Below are positions 17,547 to 26,519 of a DNA stretch of 64,000 nucleotides, in pieces. The translations under genes and the position numbers were made by a program. Position 1 is the first letter of the stretch. Each line of letters begins with the position of its first letter. The DNA is from Streptomonospora nanhaiensis (GTDB lineage: Bacteria; Actinomycetota; Actinomycetes; Streptosporangiales; Streptosporangiaceae): contig NZ_CP113264.1 in NCBI RefSeq assembly GCF_026642255.1, positions 5,332,001-5,396,000 of the forward strand, read 5' to 3'. Under the pieces are notes generated by a model that saw nothing but the letters and a program-made list of their open reading frames with translations, searched no databases and had not been told where the DNA came from.

Positions 17547-18511
17547 TTTCCGGCCTCCTCGACCAGCAGGCCGTGCTCGGACAGGTAGGCGAGCGCCTCG
17601 GCGCGGCGGGCGCCGCGCATGTCGACGCTCAGACGGCCGACGGACTGCCCGGCGACCTGCTCCACGCCGCCGCCCAGGATGTTGACGTCGACGTCGAAGC
17701 GGCGGGTGAGCTCGGACATGAACGGCTCGTCGAAGGAGCGCGGGTAGGTGATGAACACCGTCTCCGGGCCGCCGTTGGCGGGCAGCGGGAAGAGGGAGCG
17801 CGCGAGCAGCGACCCCGGCGTGCCGATCAGGTCGAGGACCCGGCCCGACTCCAGGAACACGCCCTTCTCCATGATCGCAGCGGAGTCGCAGATCCGCTTG
17901 ATCACGTCCATCTCGTGCGTGATGAGGAGGATGGTGAGGCCCAGCTCGTCGCGCAGGCGTCGCAGCAGGGCGAGGATCGAGTCGGTGGTGGCGGGGTCCA
18001 GCGCGGACGTCGCCTCGTCGCTGAGCAGCACCTGGGGGGCCGAGGCGAGGGCCCGGGCGATGCCGACCCTCTGCTTCTGGCCGCCGGAGAGCTGCGCGGG
18101 GTAGGCGCGCGCCTTGTCGCCGAGGCCCACGAGTTCGAGGAGTTCGCCGACGCGGGCCCGCCTGCGGGTCCTGTCGACGCCGGAGACCTCCAGGGGGAAG
18201 CCCACGTTCCCGGCGACGGTGCGCGAGGACAGCAGGGCGAAGTGCTGGTGCACCATGCCGATGTTGCGCCTCGCCGCGCGCAGCCGGGCCCCGCGCAGCG
18301 AGGTGAGCTCCTCGCCCGCGACCTCGACCGTCCCGGCGTCGGGGCGCTCCAGGAGGTTCACCGAGCGCAGGAGGGTGCTCTTGCCCGCGCCGCTCTGGCC
18401 GACCACCCCGAAGATCTCCCCGGGTTCGACATGCAGGTCGACCCCGTCCAGGGCGGTCACCTGGTGTTTCTTCAACCTGTAGGCCTTGTGCAGGCCCACT
18501 GCGTCAATCAC
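17543..18511 (-). CDS. metN: Methionine ABC transporter ATP-binding protein with NIL domain
   Basis: A 322-residue ATPase. The Walker A GQSGAGKST is at residues 38-46, the signature LSGGQKQR near 140, Walker B VLLSDEATSALD near 160, and the switch His in LLITHE. The C-terminal 75 residues form the NIL domain, which in MetN binds methionine and inhibits transport when internal methionine is high. It is the first gene of metNIQ. The leader shows no S-box or other SAM riboswitch that I can recognise. Confidence 0.95.
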   Translation of the reverse strand: MIDAVGLHKAYRLKKHQVTALDGVDLHVEPGEIFGVVGQSGAGKSTLLRSVNLLERPDAGTVEVAGEELTSLRGARLRAARRNIGMVHQHFALLSSRTVAGNVGFPLEVSGVDRTRRRARVGELLELVGLGDKARAYPAQLSGGQKQRVGIARALASAPQVLLSDEATSALDPATTDSILALLRRLRDELGLTILLITHEMDVIKRICDSAAIMEKGVFLESGRVLDLIGTPGSLLARSLFPLPANGGPETVFITYPRSFDEPFMSELTRRFDVDVNILGGGVEQVAGQSVGRLSVDMRGARRAEALAYLSEHGLLVEEAGK

Positions 18512-19198
18512 GGTTTTCCCATCGACGTCTCAGCGGTGGTCTCACGGCGCCCTGTGCAGGAGCGCGGGGGGCTGGACTCGGCGTGGGGTTGACGCCCACG
18601 TCCGAGCGTACGGAGAGCCCCGCGGGCGGGCGGCGGCGACGCGCCGGTGCGGGTGCGCGCGGCGGGTCGGCGGGCGGGCGCCCCCGTGTGGTCGGGAGGG
18701 TCCGACACCCCCCGCGCCGCGGGGCGGCCCGGATCGGCGCGGCGGGCGGGCGGCTCCCTACGAGCGGTTCCCGGAGCGGGCCCGCAGGCCCGTGCGGGCG
18801 CGACACAGGCCCCGGCGGGAGGCCAGACACCCCGCGGTGCCGTCCGCCCGGGCGGGAATGGTGGTCGCTTGGTCGCGCTCTGGAGCCTTCACGGTCCCAA
18901 GCCAACCATGGCGGACCAGCCACTTCACCTGAATCATCATCTGAATTCAGGTTATTTAGACCACATTGACAACCTTTGTCCACCGGTGGAATCGTCCCGT
19001 CTTTCCCCAATCCCCGCGCGAGTGCCTACACTCATGACCATCCCGTGACTCCCACTCCCCCTCCGCGGCACGCGCGAGGGGCCAGGAGGGCGGGGCCGCG
19101 ACGGCGGCCCGACCCCGTACGGGAACAGACGAGAAGCAGCGCCCGCCCCTCTCCCGTGCCCGACGGGAGTGTGCGCGGGCTCGAGGAGCGACCACACA
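18512..19198. promoter_or_regulatory. Divergent control region of metNIQ and the coiled-coil M15-like gene
   Basis: No gene is supported in these 687 bases. An AT-rich patch at 18920-18975 contains an 8-bp inverted repeat, ACCTGAAT (18927-18934) and ATTCAGGT (18945-18952), with a 10-base spacer, and a TTGACA box just after it on the plus strand. A repressor site with a promoter is plausible, but I cannot say for which of the two genes. Confidence 0.4.
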
Positions 19199-20233
19199 GT
19201 GCAGTCCGACGACCTGAGCCGAGTGGACGATTTCGCCGACTTCTGGGCTCCCGACCCCACCGACCGCGCCCGGGGCGAAGGCCTCGCACGGGTACTCCCG
19301 GCGATCGTCCGCCCCGGCCGCGCACGCGTGGCCGCGCTCGCCGCGGGCCTGGTCGGGAGCTTCCTCGTCCTTCCCCAGACCGCCCTCGCGGCGGCGCCCA
19401 TGGACCCCGAGAGCATGAGCTCCCTGCGGGAGCGCGCGGACAGCCTCAGCGAGGACTACAACGGCGAGCTCCGCGACATGGAGGGCGTCATCGCGGAGGC
19501 CGAGCGCGCGGAGAACCGCGCCGAGGGCACCCGGGAGGAGGTGGACGCCGCGCGCGAGCAGGTGCGCGCCCTGGCGGTCGCCACCTACACCAGCGGCGGC
19601 ATCGACCCGTCGATGTCGCTGTTCGTGGGGGACGAGCCCGACACGGTCATCGACCGGGCCGTGGTCGTCGACTACCTCGCCACCAGCAACCAGGACAAGA
19701 TCGACCAGCTCGACCAGGCCCTCTCCCGCGACGAGACCGCGCAGGAGGCCGCGGAGGAGCGGCTGGCCGAGGTCGAGGCGGACCTGGAGGAGCTGGAGGA
19801 GCGCCGCACCGAGGTGGACCGGCTGATCGCCGACCACCCCGAGCAGCCGATGGGCGGCCAGTACAACATCACCCCGCGCACCGAGCTGATGCGCCAGCGG
19901 GTCATCGACGAGTTCGGCGAGGGCCGGGACGTGGGCGGCGTGGGCTGCTACCGGGCGGTCGGCGGCTGGGTCGTCGGGGAGCACCCGCTGGGTCGGGCCT
20001 GCGACTTCATGCTGGACCCGAACGGCGGCATGCCCTCGCAGGAGCAGGTCGACCGCGGCTGGGCGATCTCCGAGTGGGCGATGGAGCACGCCGACGACTA
20101 CGGGATCATGTACGTCATCTACCGGCAGCAGATCTGGGACGTGCGCCGCGGCGACACCGACTGGCGCGCGATGTCGGACCGGGGCAACCTCACCGAGAAC
20201 CACTTCGACCACGTGCACATCTCGATGTTCTGA
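19199..20233 (+). CDS. Coiled-coil protein with M15-like C-terminal domain, exported
   Basis: A 344-residue protein. A hydrophobic segment at about residues 45-65 (AALAAGLVGSFLVLPQTALA) is a signal peptide or anchor after a cytosolic start. A long Glu/Ala-rich coiled coil covers about residues 70-215. The C-terminal 120 residues hold GEHPLGRACDFM and FDHVHISMF, which match the H-x6-D and D-H-x-H zinc ligands of M15-type peptidases. A peptidoglycan-hydrolase role is inferred. I chose GTG at 19199 because GAGGAGCG lies just upstream; GTG at 19169 would add 10 residues. It shares its plan with the gene at 10680, though sequence similarity is modest. Confidence 0.82.
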   Translation: MQSDDLSRVDDFADFWAPDPTDRARGEGLARVLPAIVRPGRARVAALAAGLVGSFLVLPQTALAAAPMDPESMSSLRERADSLSEDYNGELRDMEGVIAEAERAENRAEGTREEVDAAREQVRALAVATYTSGGIDPSMSLFVGDEPDTVIDRAVVVDYLATSNQDKIDQLDQALSRDETAQEAAEERLAEVEADLEELEERRTEVDRLIADHPEQPMGGQYNITPRTELMRQRVIDEFGEGRDVGGVGCYRAVGGWVVGEHPLGRACDFMLDPNGGMPSQEQVDRGWAISEWAMEHADDYGIMYVIYRQQIWDVRRGDTDWRAMSDRGNLTENHFDHVHISMF

Positions 20234-20245
20234 GGCCGTGCGCCG

Positions 20246-20267
20246 CGCCGGCCCGGGCGGGCCGGCG
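20246..20267 (+). terminator. Terminator after the coiled-coil M15-like gene
   Basis: Perfect 9-bp arms CGCCGGCCC (20246-20254) and GGGCCGGCG (20259-20267) with a GGGC loop, 13 bases after the stop codon. Confidence 0.65.
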
Positions 20268-20706
20268 GTCCCATTACCCGGACGCGGGCGCGGAATCCAG
20301 ACGTCGGCGTCACGATTGCGTCACGCGAACCATGATCTCGCACGCAACCGACACAAAACAGTGACGATTCACCCTGTTACCCCTGGTCGGGGCTGCCGCG
20401 GGGACATACCCCGCGGCTACTATGCACAGGTCCCGACCTCGGCCCGGGGAACCCCCCGGAGCCGACCACGATCGGCACCCCCGGTCCCCCGGGATCCTCC
20501 TCACGGAGACGGGGAACGCCCGGCCCCACGCCTCCGCCCTCGCCCGCGGGAAGGCGGTGGCGGTAGGTGCGCCTCCCCTCGCACGGCCCCTGTACCGCTC
20601 CGACCGCGCTCCGGCACGGCCCCGCGGTCCCGGAAGTCGTGAGAACCCACCGGCACGCACACGCGTCCCAGACAACACGGCCAGCACATCACGGGCGAGG
20701 GGAGCC
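20268..20706 (+). promoter_or_regulatory. Control region upstream of the Pro/Gly-rich membrane protein gene
   Basis: No gene is supported here. A perfect 9-bp hairpin, GCCGCGGGG (20395-20403) and CCCCGCGGC (20409-20417), is followed directly by TACTAT, which could be a -10 box for the gene at 20707. If so, the hairpin overlaps the promoter and may be an operator instead of a terminator. Confidence 0.3.
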
Positions 20707-21717
20707 ATGAGCGAAAACGGACCTTACAACCAACCACCGCAGAACCCCTACGGTGGCGGGGACAACAGCGGGGGCCAGCCCCCCTACGGCGCCCCCTACG
20801 GCGACCCGGGCACGGGCGGCCAGCCCGCCTACGGCGCCCCCACGGGTCCCGGCCAGGGCTTCCCCGGCCCGGAGCAGCAGATGTACGCGGGCGGCCAGCC
20901 CCCCTACGGCGGCGGCCCCGGCTACCCCCACCCCCAGCCCCAGCCGCCCCAGGGCGGCGGCAGGGCCAGGCTGTGGGTCGTCATCGGCGGCGGCGTGGTC
21001 ATCGTCGTCCTCGTGGTCGCGGTCCTGGTCATGCTGGTCACCAACGGCAACGGCGGGACGACCGTCGCCGCCCCGCCCGAGGGCGAGCCCTCCGCGAGCG
21101 CGGAGGAGGCGACCGGCGGCGACGAGCCGGCCCCGGAGCCCGACCCCGACGCGGCCCCCGCCGGCGAGCCCCCCTACTCGGTCCCCACCGAGCCCTGCGA
21201 CGCCTTCACCGAGCAGGTCGTGGCCGACTTCCTCGTCACCGACGGCGGCAACAAGTCCGTCCGCGACGAGAACTCGTCCTGCGACACCCTGGACGCCACC
21301 CCGCCGGAGGGCAACGCCCCCGGCGGCTACGCCTCCTTCGGGATCGTGTACCAGACCCCCTACTCCGCCGCCGACTCCGTCGAGGCCGCCACGAGCCAGT
21401 TCCAGGACACGGTCGCCCAGATCACCGGCGAGAGCGAGTACAGCACCCTGTACGACGCCGGTGACGTGGAGGAGAGCAAGGAGGTGGAGCTCGGCGACGA
21501 GGCCCACTTCATCGTCACGAAGTACGACTACGTGGGCGACCTCGTCCCCGAGGCCGTGCTGCTGGTCAGGACCGCGAACCTGAACATCCAGATCACGTAC
21601 CAGCTGCACCCGTCCATCACGGGCGAGGACTCCGCGGAGGACCTGGTCCTCCCCGACAACGTCGAGGAGATCATGGTCAACGCCGGCGCCGACGCGCTGG
21701 CCGTGGTCGGTACCTGA
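20707..21717 (+). CDS. Membrane-anchored protein with Pro/Gly/Tyr-rich cytosolic head
   Basis: A 336-residue protein of unknown function. Residues 1-78 are a Gly/Pro/Tyr/Gln-rich disordered head with repeated GGQPPYGAP-like units. One membrane helix spans about residues 81-105 (LWVVIGGGVVIVVLVVAVLV). An acidic Pro-rich linker follows. Residues 155-336 form an extracytoplasmic domain whose PCDAFTEQVVADFL opening and paired cysteines recall DUF3558-like secreted domains of actinomycetes. The topology is N-in, C-out. The start is ATG at 20707 after GGGGAGCC. It is followed by a 22-bp-stem terminator shared with the convergent metE. Confidence 0.75.
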   Translation: MSENGPYNQPPQNPYGGGDNSGGQPPYGAPYGDPGTGGQPAYGAPTGPGQGFPGPEQQMYAGGQPPYGGGPGYPHPQPQPPQGGGRARLWVVIGGGVVIVVLVVAVLVMLVTNGNGGTTVAAPPEGEPSASAEEATGGDEPAPEPDPDAAPAGEPPYSVPTEPCDAFTEQVVADFLVTDGGNKSVRDENSSCDTLDATPPEGNAPGGYASFGIVYQTPYSAADSVEAATSQFQDTVAQITGESEYSTLYDAGDVEESKEVELGDEAHFIVTKYDYVGDLVPEAVLLVRTANLNIQITYQLHPSITGEDSAEDLVLPDNVEEIMVNAGADALAVVGT

Positions 21718-21731
21718 CCGGCCCACCGCAG

Positions 21732-21776
21732 GGACGGGGGAGGGGCCGCGGCGACGCCGCGGCCCCTCCCCCGTCC
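21732..21776. terminator. Bidirectional terminator between convergent genes
   Basis: Two perfect 22-bp arms at 21732-21753 and 21755-21776, starting GGACGGGGGAGGGG on the left and ending CCCCTCCCCCGTCC on the right, separated by one base. It ends both the plus-strand membrane protein gene and metE. Confidence 0.88.
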
Positions 21777-21891
21777 GCGTCGTCCCGTGCCCGGCCGCAG
21801 GCCCCGGGTCCCCGACCGGGCGCCCGCGCGCTCGCGGAGACCGCCGGCCGCCTCGCCCCGGAGGCTCCCGGACCGGGCACGCAACACCCCG

Positions 21892-24183
21892 CTAGCGGGC
21901 GCCGGGCAGGTCGGCACGGACCCGGCGGGCGGCCTCCACCATGTTGCGCAGGGCCTGCTCCGCCTCGGCGTAGCCGCGCGTCTTGAGACCGCAGTCGGGG
22001 TTGACCCACAGGCTCCCGGCGTCGATGTGCGCGACGGCCAGCCGCAGCGAGCCCTCGATCTCCTCCACGGACGGCACCCGCGGTGAGTGGATGTCGTACA
22101 CGCCGGGCCCGATCCCCCGCCTGTAGCCGCGGCGGCCCAGGTCCTCCACCAGCTCCATCCGGGAGCGGGCGGCCTCGACGCTGGTCACGTCGGCGTCCAG
22201 CGCCTCGATGCCGCCGACGATGAGGCCGAACTCCGAGTAGCACATGTGCGTGTGGATCGTCGTGGACGGCGACACACCGGACGTGGCCAGGCGGAAGGAG
22301 TTCACCGCCCAGTCCAGGTAGGCGGCGCGCCGCTCCTCGCGCAGCGGCAGGAGCTCGCGCAGGGCCGCCTCGTCCACCTGGATGTGGCGGATGCCCGCGC
22401 GCTCCAGGTCGGCGACCTCGTCCCTCAGGGCCAGGCCCACCTGGCGGGCGGTGTCGCCCAGCGGCTGGTCGGTGCGCACGAACGACCAGGCGAGCATGGT
22501 CACCGGACCGGTCAGCATGCCCTTGACCGGCTTGTCGGTGCGCGACTGGGCGTAGGTGGTCCACTCGACGGTCATCGGCTCGGGGCGCGAGACGTCGCCG
22601 AACAGGATCGGCGGGCGGACGCACCGCGAACCGTAGGACTGCACCCAGCCGTTCTCGGTGGTGGCGTAGCCCTCCAGCTGCTCGGCGAAGTACTGGACCA
22701 TGTCGTTGCGCTCGGGCTCGCCGTGCACGAGCACGTCCAGGCCGATCTCCTCCTGGAGCGCGACGACCCGGTCGATCTCCTCCCGGAGGATCTGCCTGTA
22801 GGCGTCCTCCGCCAGGGAGCCCCGCCGGTGCGCGGCGCGGGCGCGGCGCAGTTCCGCGGTCTGGGGGAACGACCCGATGGTGGTCGTGGTCAGCGGCGTG
22901 TCCGTGGGGGCGCCCCTGTCCTGGGGGCGCTCGTAGGCGTCCGGGCCCAGGGCGTCCAGGCGGGCGCGCACGCGGGCGTCCGTGAAGGCAGGACCGCCGC
23001 CGGCCCCGCCCGCCGCGTACTCGGCCTCGGCCCCCTCCGAGAGGACGCGGCCGAGGAGGGCCGTCTCGTACGCCTTCTGCTTGGCGAAGGCCAGGGCCTC
23101 GCGCAGCTCGGGGGCGAGGGAGGTCTCCGCGTCGAGGTCGATCGGCACGTGCAGGAGCGAGCAGGACGTGCTCACCGTCAGCTCGTCCGTGAGGGCGAGC
23201 AGGGTGCCGAGCGCGGCCACGGCGGCCGGGACGTCGGTCCGCCAGACGTTGCGGCCCTCCACCACCCCGGCGACCAGGCGGGTGCCGCCGAGGCCCGAGA
23301 CCTTGACGAGGTCGTCGACGCCCTCGCCGTCGGTGACCAGGTCCAGGCCGACGGCCTCCACCGGTGAGTCCTTCAGGACCCGCAGTGCGGGCGCCCCGAT
23401 GGAGCCGAAGTAGGTCGAGACCAGGAGGGAGGGGCGCTCGGTGAGGGAGCCCAGGCGCCGGCAGACCCGCTCCAGGAGCCCGACGGCGGCGCGTCCCTCG
23501 TCGGTGGCCAGGATCGGCTCGTCCAGCTGCACCTCGGCGGCCCCCGCGGCGGAGAGGCCGGCGAGGAGCTGGGCGTAGGCGTCCAGGAGCTGGTCGAGCA
23601 GCTCGACGGGGCGCCAGCCCTCGGGGGCGTCGTCCGCGGCCTTGGCCAGCAGGAGGAAGGTGAGCGGGCCGACCAGGACCGGGCGGGTCGGGAAACCCGC
23701 CTCGGCCGCCTCCCGGAACTCGGCGAGGGGCTTGTCACCGACCAGGCGCGGGCGGGTGCTCGGCGACAGCTCGGGGACCAGGTAGTGGTAGTTGGTGTCG
23801 AACCACTTGGTCATCTCCAGCGGCGGGGCGCCCTGCTCGCCCCGGGCGAGGGCGAAGTAGCGGCGCAGCTCCTCGTCGCGGTCGCCGGCGGCGGCCGGCG
23901 AGGCGAACCGGGAGGGCACCAGGTCGAACAGGACCGCGGTGTCCAGGACGTGGTCGTAGTACGAGAACGTGTTGGACGGGATGTCGTCGACTCCCGCCTC
24001 GCGCAGCTGGGCGTAGACGCCCAGGCGCAGGCCGGCGGCGATGCCGTCCAGCTCCTCCGCGGCGGTCTCGCCCCTCCAGTACGACTCGCAGGCGCGCTTG
24101 AGTTCCCGGTTCGGGCCGATCCGGGGGTAGCCGTGCACGGTGGAGCGCACGGACGGCCGGGAGGCCTCGGGGGTGTGGGGCAT
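21892..24183 (-). CDS. metE: Cobalamin-independent methionine synthase
   Basis: A 763-residue enzyme that transfers the methyl group of methyl-tetrahydropteroyl-triglutamate to homocysteine. The N-terminal half contains GYPRIGPNRELK; the C-terminal half holds the zinc site, with His and Cys in HTHMCYSEFG and the late Cys in NPDCGLKTRG, plus the homocysteine region. The length is typical. I used the ATG at 24183 (MPHTPEASRP) behind GAGGGAGAGAAG; the open frame upstream is leader RNA. A cobalamin riboswitch about 160 bases upstream should switch the gene off when B12 is present and a B12-dependent MetH can take over. Confidence 0.96.
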   Translation of the reverse strand: MPHTPEASRPSVRSTVHGYPRIGPNRELKRACESYWRGETAAEELDGIAAGLRLGVYAQLREAGVDDIPSNTFSYYDHVLDTAVLFDLVPSRFASPAAAGDRDEELRRYFALARGEQGAPPLEMTKWFDTNYHYLVPELSPSTRPRLVGDKPLAEFREAAEAGFPTRPVLVGPLTFLLLAKAADDAPEGWRPVELLDQLLDAYAQLLAGLSAAGAAEVQLDEPILATDEGRAAVGLLERVCRRLGSLTERPSLLVSTYFGSIGAPALRVLKDSPVEAVGLDLVTDGEGVDDLVKVSGLGGTRLVAGVVEGRNVWRTDVPAAVAALGTLLALTDELTVSTSCSLLHVPIDLDAETSLAPELREALAFAKQKAYETALLGRVLSEGAEAEYAAGGAGGGPAFTDARVRARLDALGPDAYERPQDRGAPTDTPLTTTTIGSFPQTAELRRARAAHRRGSLAEDAYRQILREEIDRVVALQEEIGLDVLVHGEPERNDMVQYFAEQLEGYATTENGWVQSYGSRCVRPPILFGDVSRPEPMTVEWTTYAQSRTDKPVKGMLTGPVTMLAWSFVRTDQPLGDTARQVGLALRDEVADLERAGIRHIQVDEAALRELLPLREERRAAYLDWAVNSFRLATSGVSPSTTIHTHMCYSEFGLIVGGIEALDADVTSVEAARSRMELVEDLGRRGYRRGIGPGVYDIHSPRVPSVEEIEGSLRLAVAHIDAGSLWVNPDCGLKTRGYAEAEQALRNMVEAARRVRADLPGAR

Positions 24184-24340
24184 GAGCTTCTCTCCCTCGT
24201 CGAAAGCCGGGTACCGGCCGCGGGGGTGAGCGAGGACGCGGGCATGCCCGGGGCCACGCCGTGGGCGTGTGCGCCTGCCGCCGCTCCTCGGCCCTCCCTC
24301 GGGGCACGGGACCACCGGCGGCACGGGTGCGCCGCCGGGT

Positions 24341-24525
24341 GGAGGCAGGTCTTCGGACTCGGGGGCGCGGACGGCGCGGACGCCGTCCTCCTACTGGCCG
24401 CCGCTTCCCGGTTTCCGACCTTTCCGACCGGATTACCAGTGCTTATGGCGACGTTCGTTCCCTCATACCGCTGCGGGGCAGTCCCGGAGTCGCACCGGGT
24501 TCCCTCTTGCGACACACCCCTCCCC
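24341..24525 (-). ncRNA. Cobalamin (B12) riboswitch controlling metE
   Basis: On the minus strand, in order, the leader shows GGGAACCCGGTGCGA (complement of 24490-24504), TCCGGGACTG, CCCCGCAGCGG (24468-24478), GCACTGG, GCCAGTAGG (24390-24398) and CGAGTCCGAAGACCTGCC (24344-24361). These are the core B12-box elements in the correct order and spacing. The aptamer ends about 160 bases before the metE ATG; that stretch is GC-rich with further hairpins and could hold the expression platform. Confidence 0.95.
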
Positions 24526-24756
24526 TTCCGGGCGCGGCCCGGGTTCTGGGGTGGAGCATGTACCTTCCACGCCTGCAAGTATAGGGAGCACCCCTCCGCC
24601 CCTGTACCCGGCGTGCTGCCCTGTGCCCCCGGCCGGAATCAGCGCGAACCCCTGTTGCGCGGCCGGCGTCACAACCGACATGAAGCGTCGCGGGGCCGAG
24701 TCCTCCCCCGTGCTCCCCGCGATCGTTCGTCTGAAGATGTACGTGGAGAACCCCTG

Positions 24757-26334
24757 GTGAACAAGCAGTCCCAACCGACCATGGCCCCCGGTCACCCCCT
24801 GTCCACGATCGCGGTCGCGCTGGCGGTCGTCGCGGGGCTGGTCTGGCTGGCCGTCACCCCGCCCGGCGTGCTCGCCTCCGAACCCGTGAGCGATACGCAC
24901 CCGGGGTCGGCGGACGGCGGACCGGAGGCGGGCCCGCCCGCCGCCGGCGAGCCCGACGGGCTGACGGTGGTCGACCCCGACGACGTGGTGGACCTGGCCG
25001 AGGCCGAGCTCGCCCGCGAGGGCGGGGTGGCCGCGGAGGTCTCCTACCCGGTCGTCCCCGACGCCGACCCGCTGAGCGACTTCCTGGACCGCGCGCTGTC
25101 CGCCGAGGTGGACGCCTTCGAGGCGGCCAACCCCGGAGCGGTCTCCTTCGAGTCCGCGTGGAACCTGACGGCGGCCAACGACGACATCGTCGGGGTCCGC
25201 GTGACCCGTGAGGAGACCGACTCCGAGGGAACCCGTGAGGGATACACCACCTACTGGTACGACGCCCTCACCGGCTCGACCCACCCCTCCACCGCCCTGA
25301 TCGCCGGCCAGGGGGAACTGGAGGAGCTGAACGGCCTCGTGCGGGACGCCCTCCCGGGGACCGCGGCTCCGGACGCGGTGCACCCGATCGCCTCGCTGTA
25401 CGACTCCGTGGGGTTCAACCCCGCCGGCGACCTCGTCGTGGAGTTCGACGCGGGACAGGTCGCCCCCGTGGAAGAGGGCAGGACCCACGCCGTCGTCGCC
25501 GCCTCGGAGTCCGCCCCCCTGCTGTCGGACCTGGGCGAGCGCGCGCTGCGCTCGGCGACCCGGGGCGTCCGCGACTTCGCCGTCGCGGCCCCGCCCCGGG
25601 AGGAGGAGATCAGCCGTGAAACGGCCGTCCCCGGGGTCCTGCCGCCCGCGGGCGAGGACGTCGACTGCTCCGCCCCCGGGTCCAAGTGCGTGGCCCTGAC
25701 CTACGACGACGGCCCGGGCGGACGCACGCCCGAACTGCTGGACATCCTGGCCGAGTACGACGCCCGCGCGACGTTCTTCGTCACCGGCTACCCGGTCATG
25801 GAGGATCCGCGCACCGTGAGGCGCGCCTACGCGGAGGGCCACGAACTGGCCAACCACACCCTCTCCCACCCCGACCTGGCCGGGCTCGGAGCGGGCGGGA
25901 TCCGTTCCGACCTCGAAACCGTGCAGGCCCTGGTGTACCGCGAGACCGGGTACACCATGGACCTCATGAGGCCCCCCTACGGGTCCACCGACGCGGAGGT
26001 CGCCTCGGTGACCGCCGACATGGGCCTGGCCCAGATCCTGTGGAGCATCGACACCAACGACTGGAAGGACCGCAAGTCGTCGGTGGTCGCGGACCGCGCC
26101 GTCGACGGCGCCTCCCCCGGGGCGATCATCCTCATGCACGACATCCACGACACGACGGTCGACGCCTCCCGCGCGATCGTCCGGGAACTGGACGAGCGCG
26201 GCTACACCATGGTCACCGTCTCCCAGCTGCTCGGCGCCACCGAGCCGGGCGAGGCCTACGTCGACGGGGCCCCCGAGCCCCCCGCCGAAACGGAAGGGGA
26301 CGGCGGGGAACCGGAGGGGGACGAGGCGGCCTGA
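24757..26334 (+). CDS. Membrane-anchored or secreted NodB polysaccharide deacetylase with PdaC-like N-terminal domain
   Basis: A 525-residue extracytoplasmic CE4 enzyme. A signal or anchor helix is at residues 14-36 (LSTIAVALAVVAGLVWLAVT). Residues 70-285 resemble the DUF4163/RsiV-type domain that precedes NodB in Bacillus PdaC (TTYWYDALTGSTH block). Residues 305-500 are NodB: TYDDGP with the catalytic Asp pair, NHTLSHPD with both metal His, RPPYGS, WSIDTNDW and LMHDIH. All five CE4 motifs are intact, so N-deacetylation of cell-wall glycan is likely. The start is GTG at 24757 after GTGGAG. It has a tandem paralogue at 26520, and the two are separated by a 36-bp palindrome. Confidence 0.88.
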   Translation: MNKQSQPTMAPGHPLSTIAVALAVVAGLVWLAVTPPGVLASEPVSDTHPGSADGGPEAGPPAAGEPDGLTVVDPDDVVDLAEAELAREGGVAAEVSYPVVPDADPLSDFLDRALSAEVDAFEAANPGAVSFESAWNLTAANDDIVGVRVTREETDSEGTREGYTTYWYDALTGSTHPSTALIAGQGELEELNGLVRDALPGTAAPDAVHPIASLYDSVGFNPAGDLVVEFDAGQVAPVEEGRTHAVVAASESAPLLSDLGERALRSATRGVRDFAVAAPPREEEISRETAVPGVLPPAGEDVDCSAPGSKCVALTYDDGPGGRTPELLDILAEYDARATFFVTGYPVMEDPRTVRRAYAEGHELANHTLSHPDLAGLGAGGIRSDLETVQALVYRETGYTMDLMRPPYGSTDAEVASVTADMGLAQILWSIDTNDWKDRKSSVVADRAVDGASPGAIILMHDIHDTTVDASRAIVRELDERGYTMVTVSQLLGATEPGEAYVDGAPEPPAETEGDGGEPEGDEAA

Positions 26335-26413
26335 GGCCCGCGGGGTCCCGGGGCCGGCGGGGCCCGGCGACCCCGGCCGCGACGCTCCGGACGGGTGCGG
26401 ACCCGCACCCCCT

Positions 26414-26449
26414 CCTGTGGCGGTGACCACATGTGGTCACCGCCACAGG
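26414..26449. repeat. 36-bp perfect palindrome between the two deacetylase genes
   Basis: Two 18-base halves, the left being CCTGTGGCGGTGACCACA, form a perfect palindrome with no central spacer (centre between 26431 and 26432). It starts 80 bases after the first deacetylase stop and ends 70 bases before the second start. It could be a terminator hairpin of the first gene, an operator for the second, or both. There is no T-run. Confidence 0.85.
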
Positions 26450-26519
26450 CGCGCGGACGGCGTCCCCTATGTTGCTCCCATCAACCGCGTAAGCACCCGC
26501 GCAGGGATGAGGGAGACCG

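Noticed and set aside
18512-18640. SAM riboswitch in the metN leader
   Set aside because: The leader has hairpins but no GGCAACC-type or S-box core elements on the minus strand.
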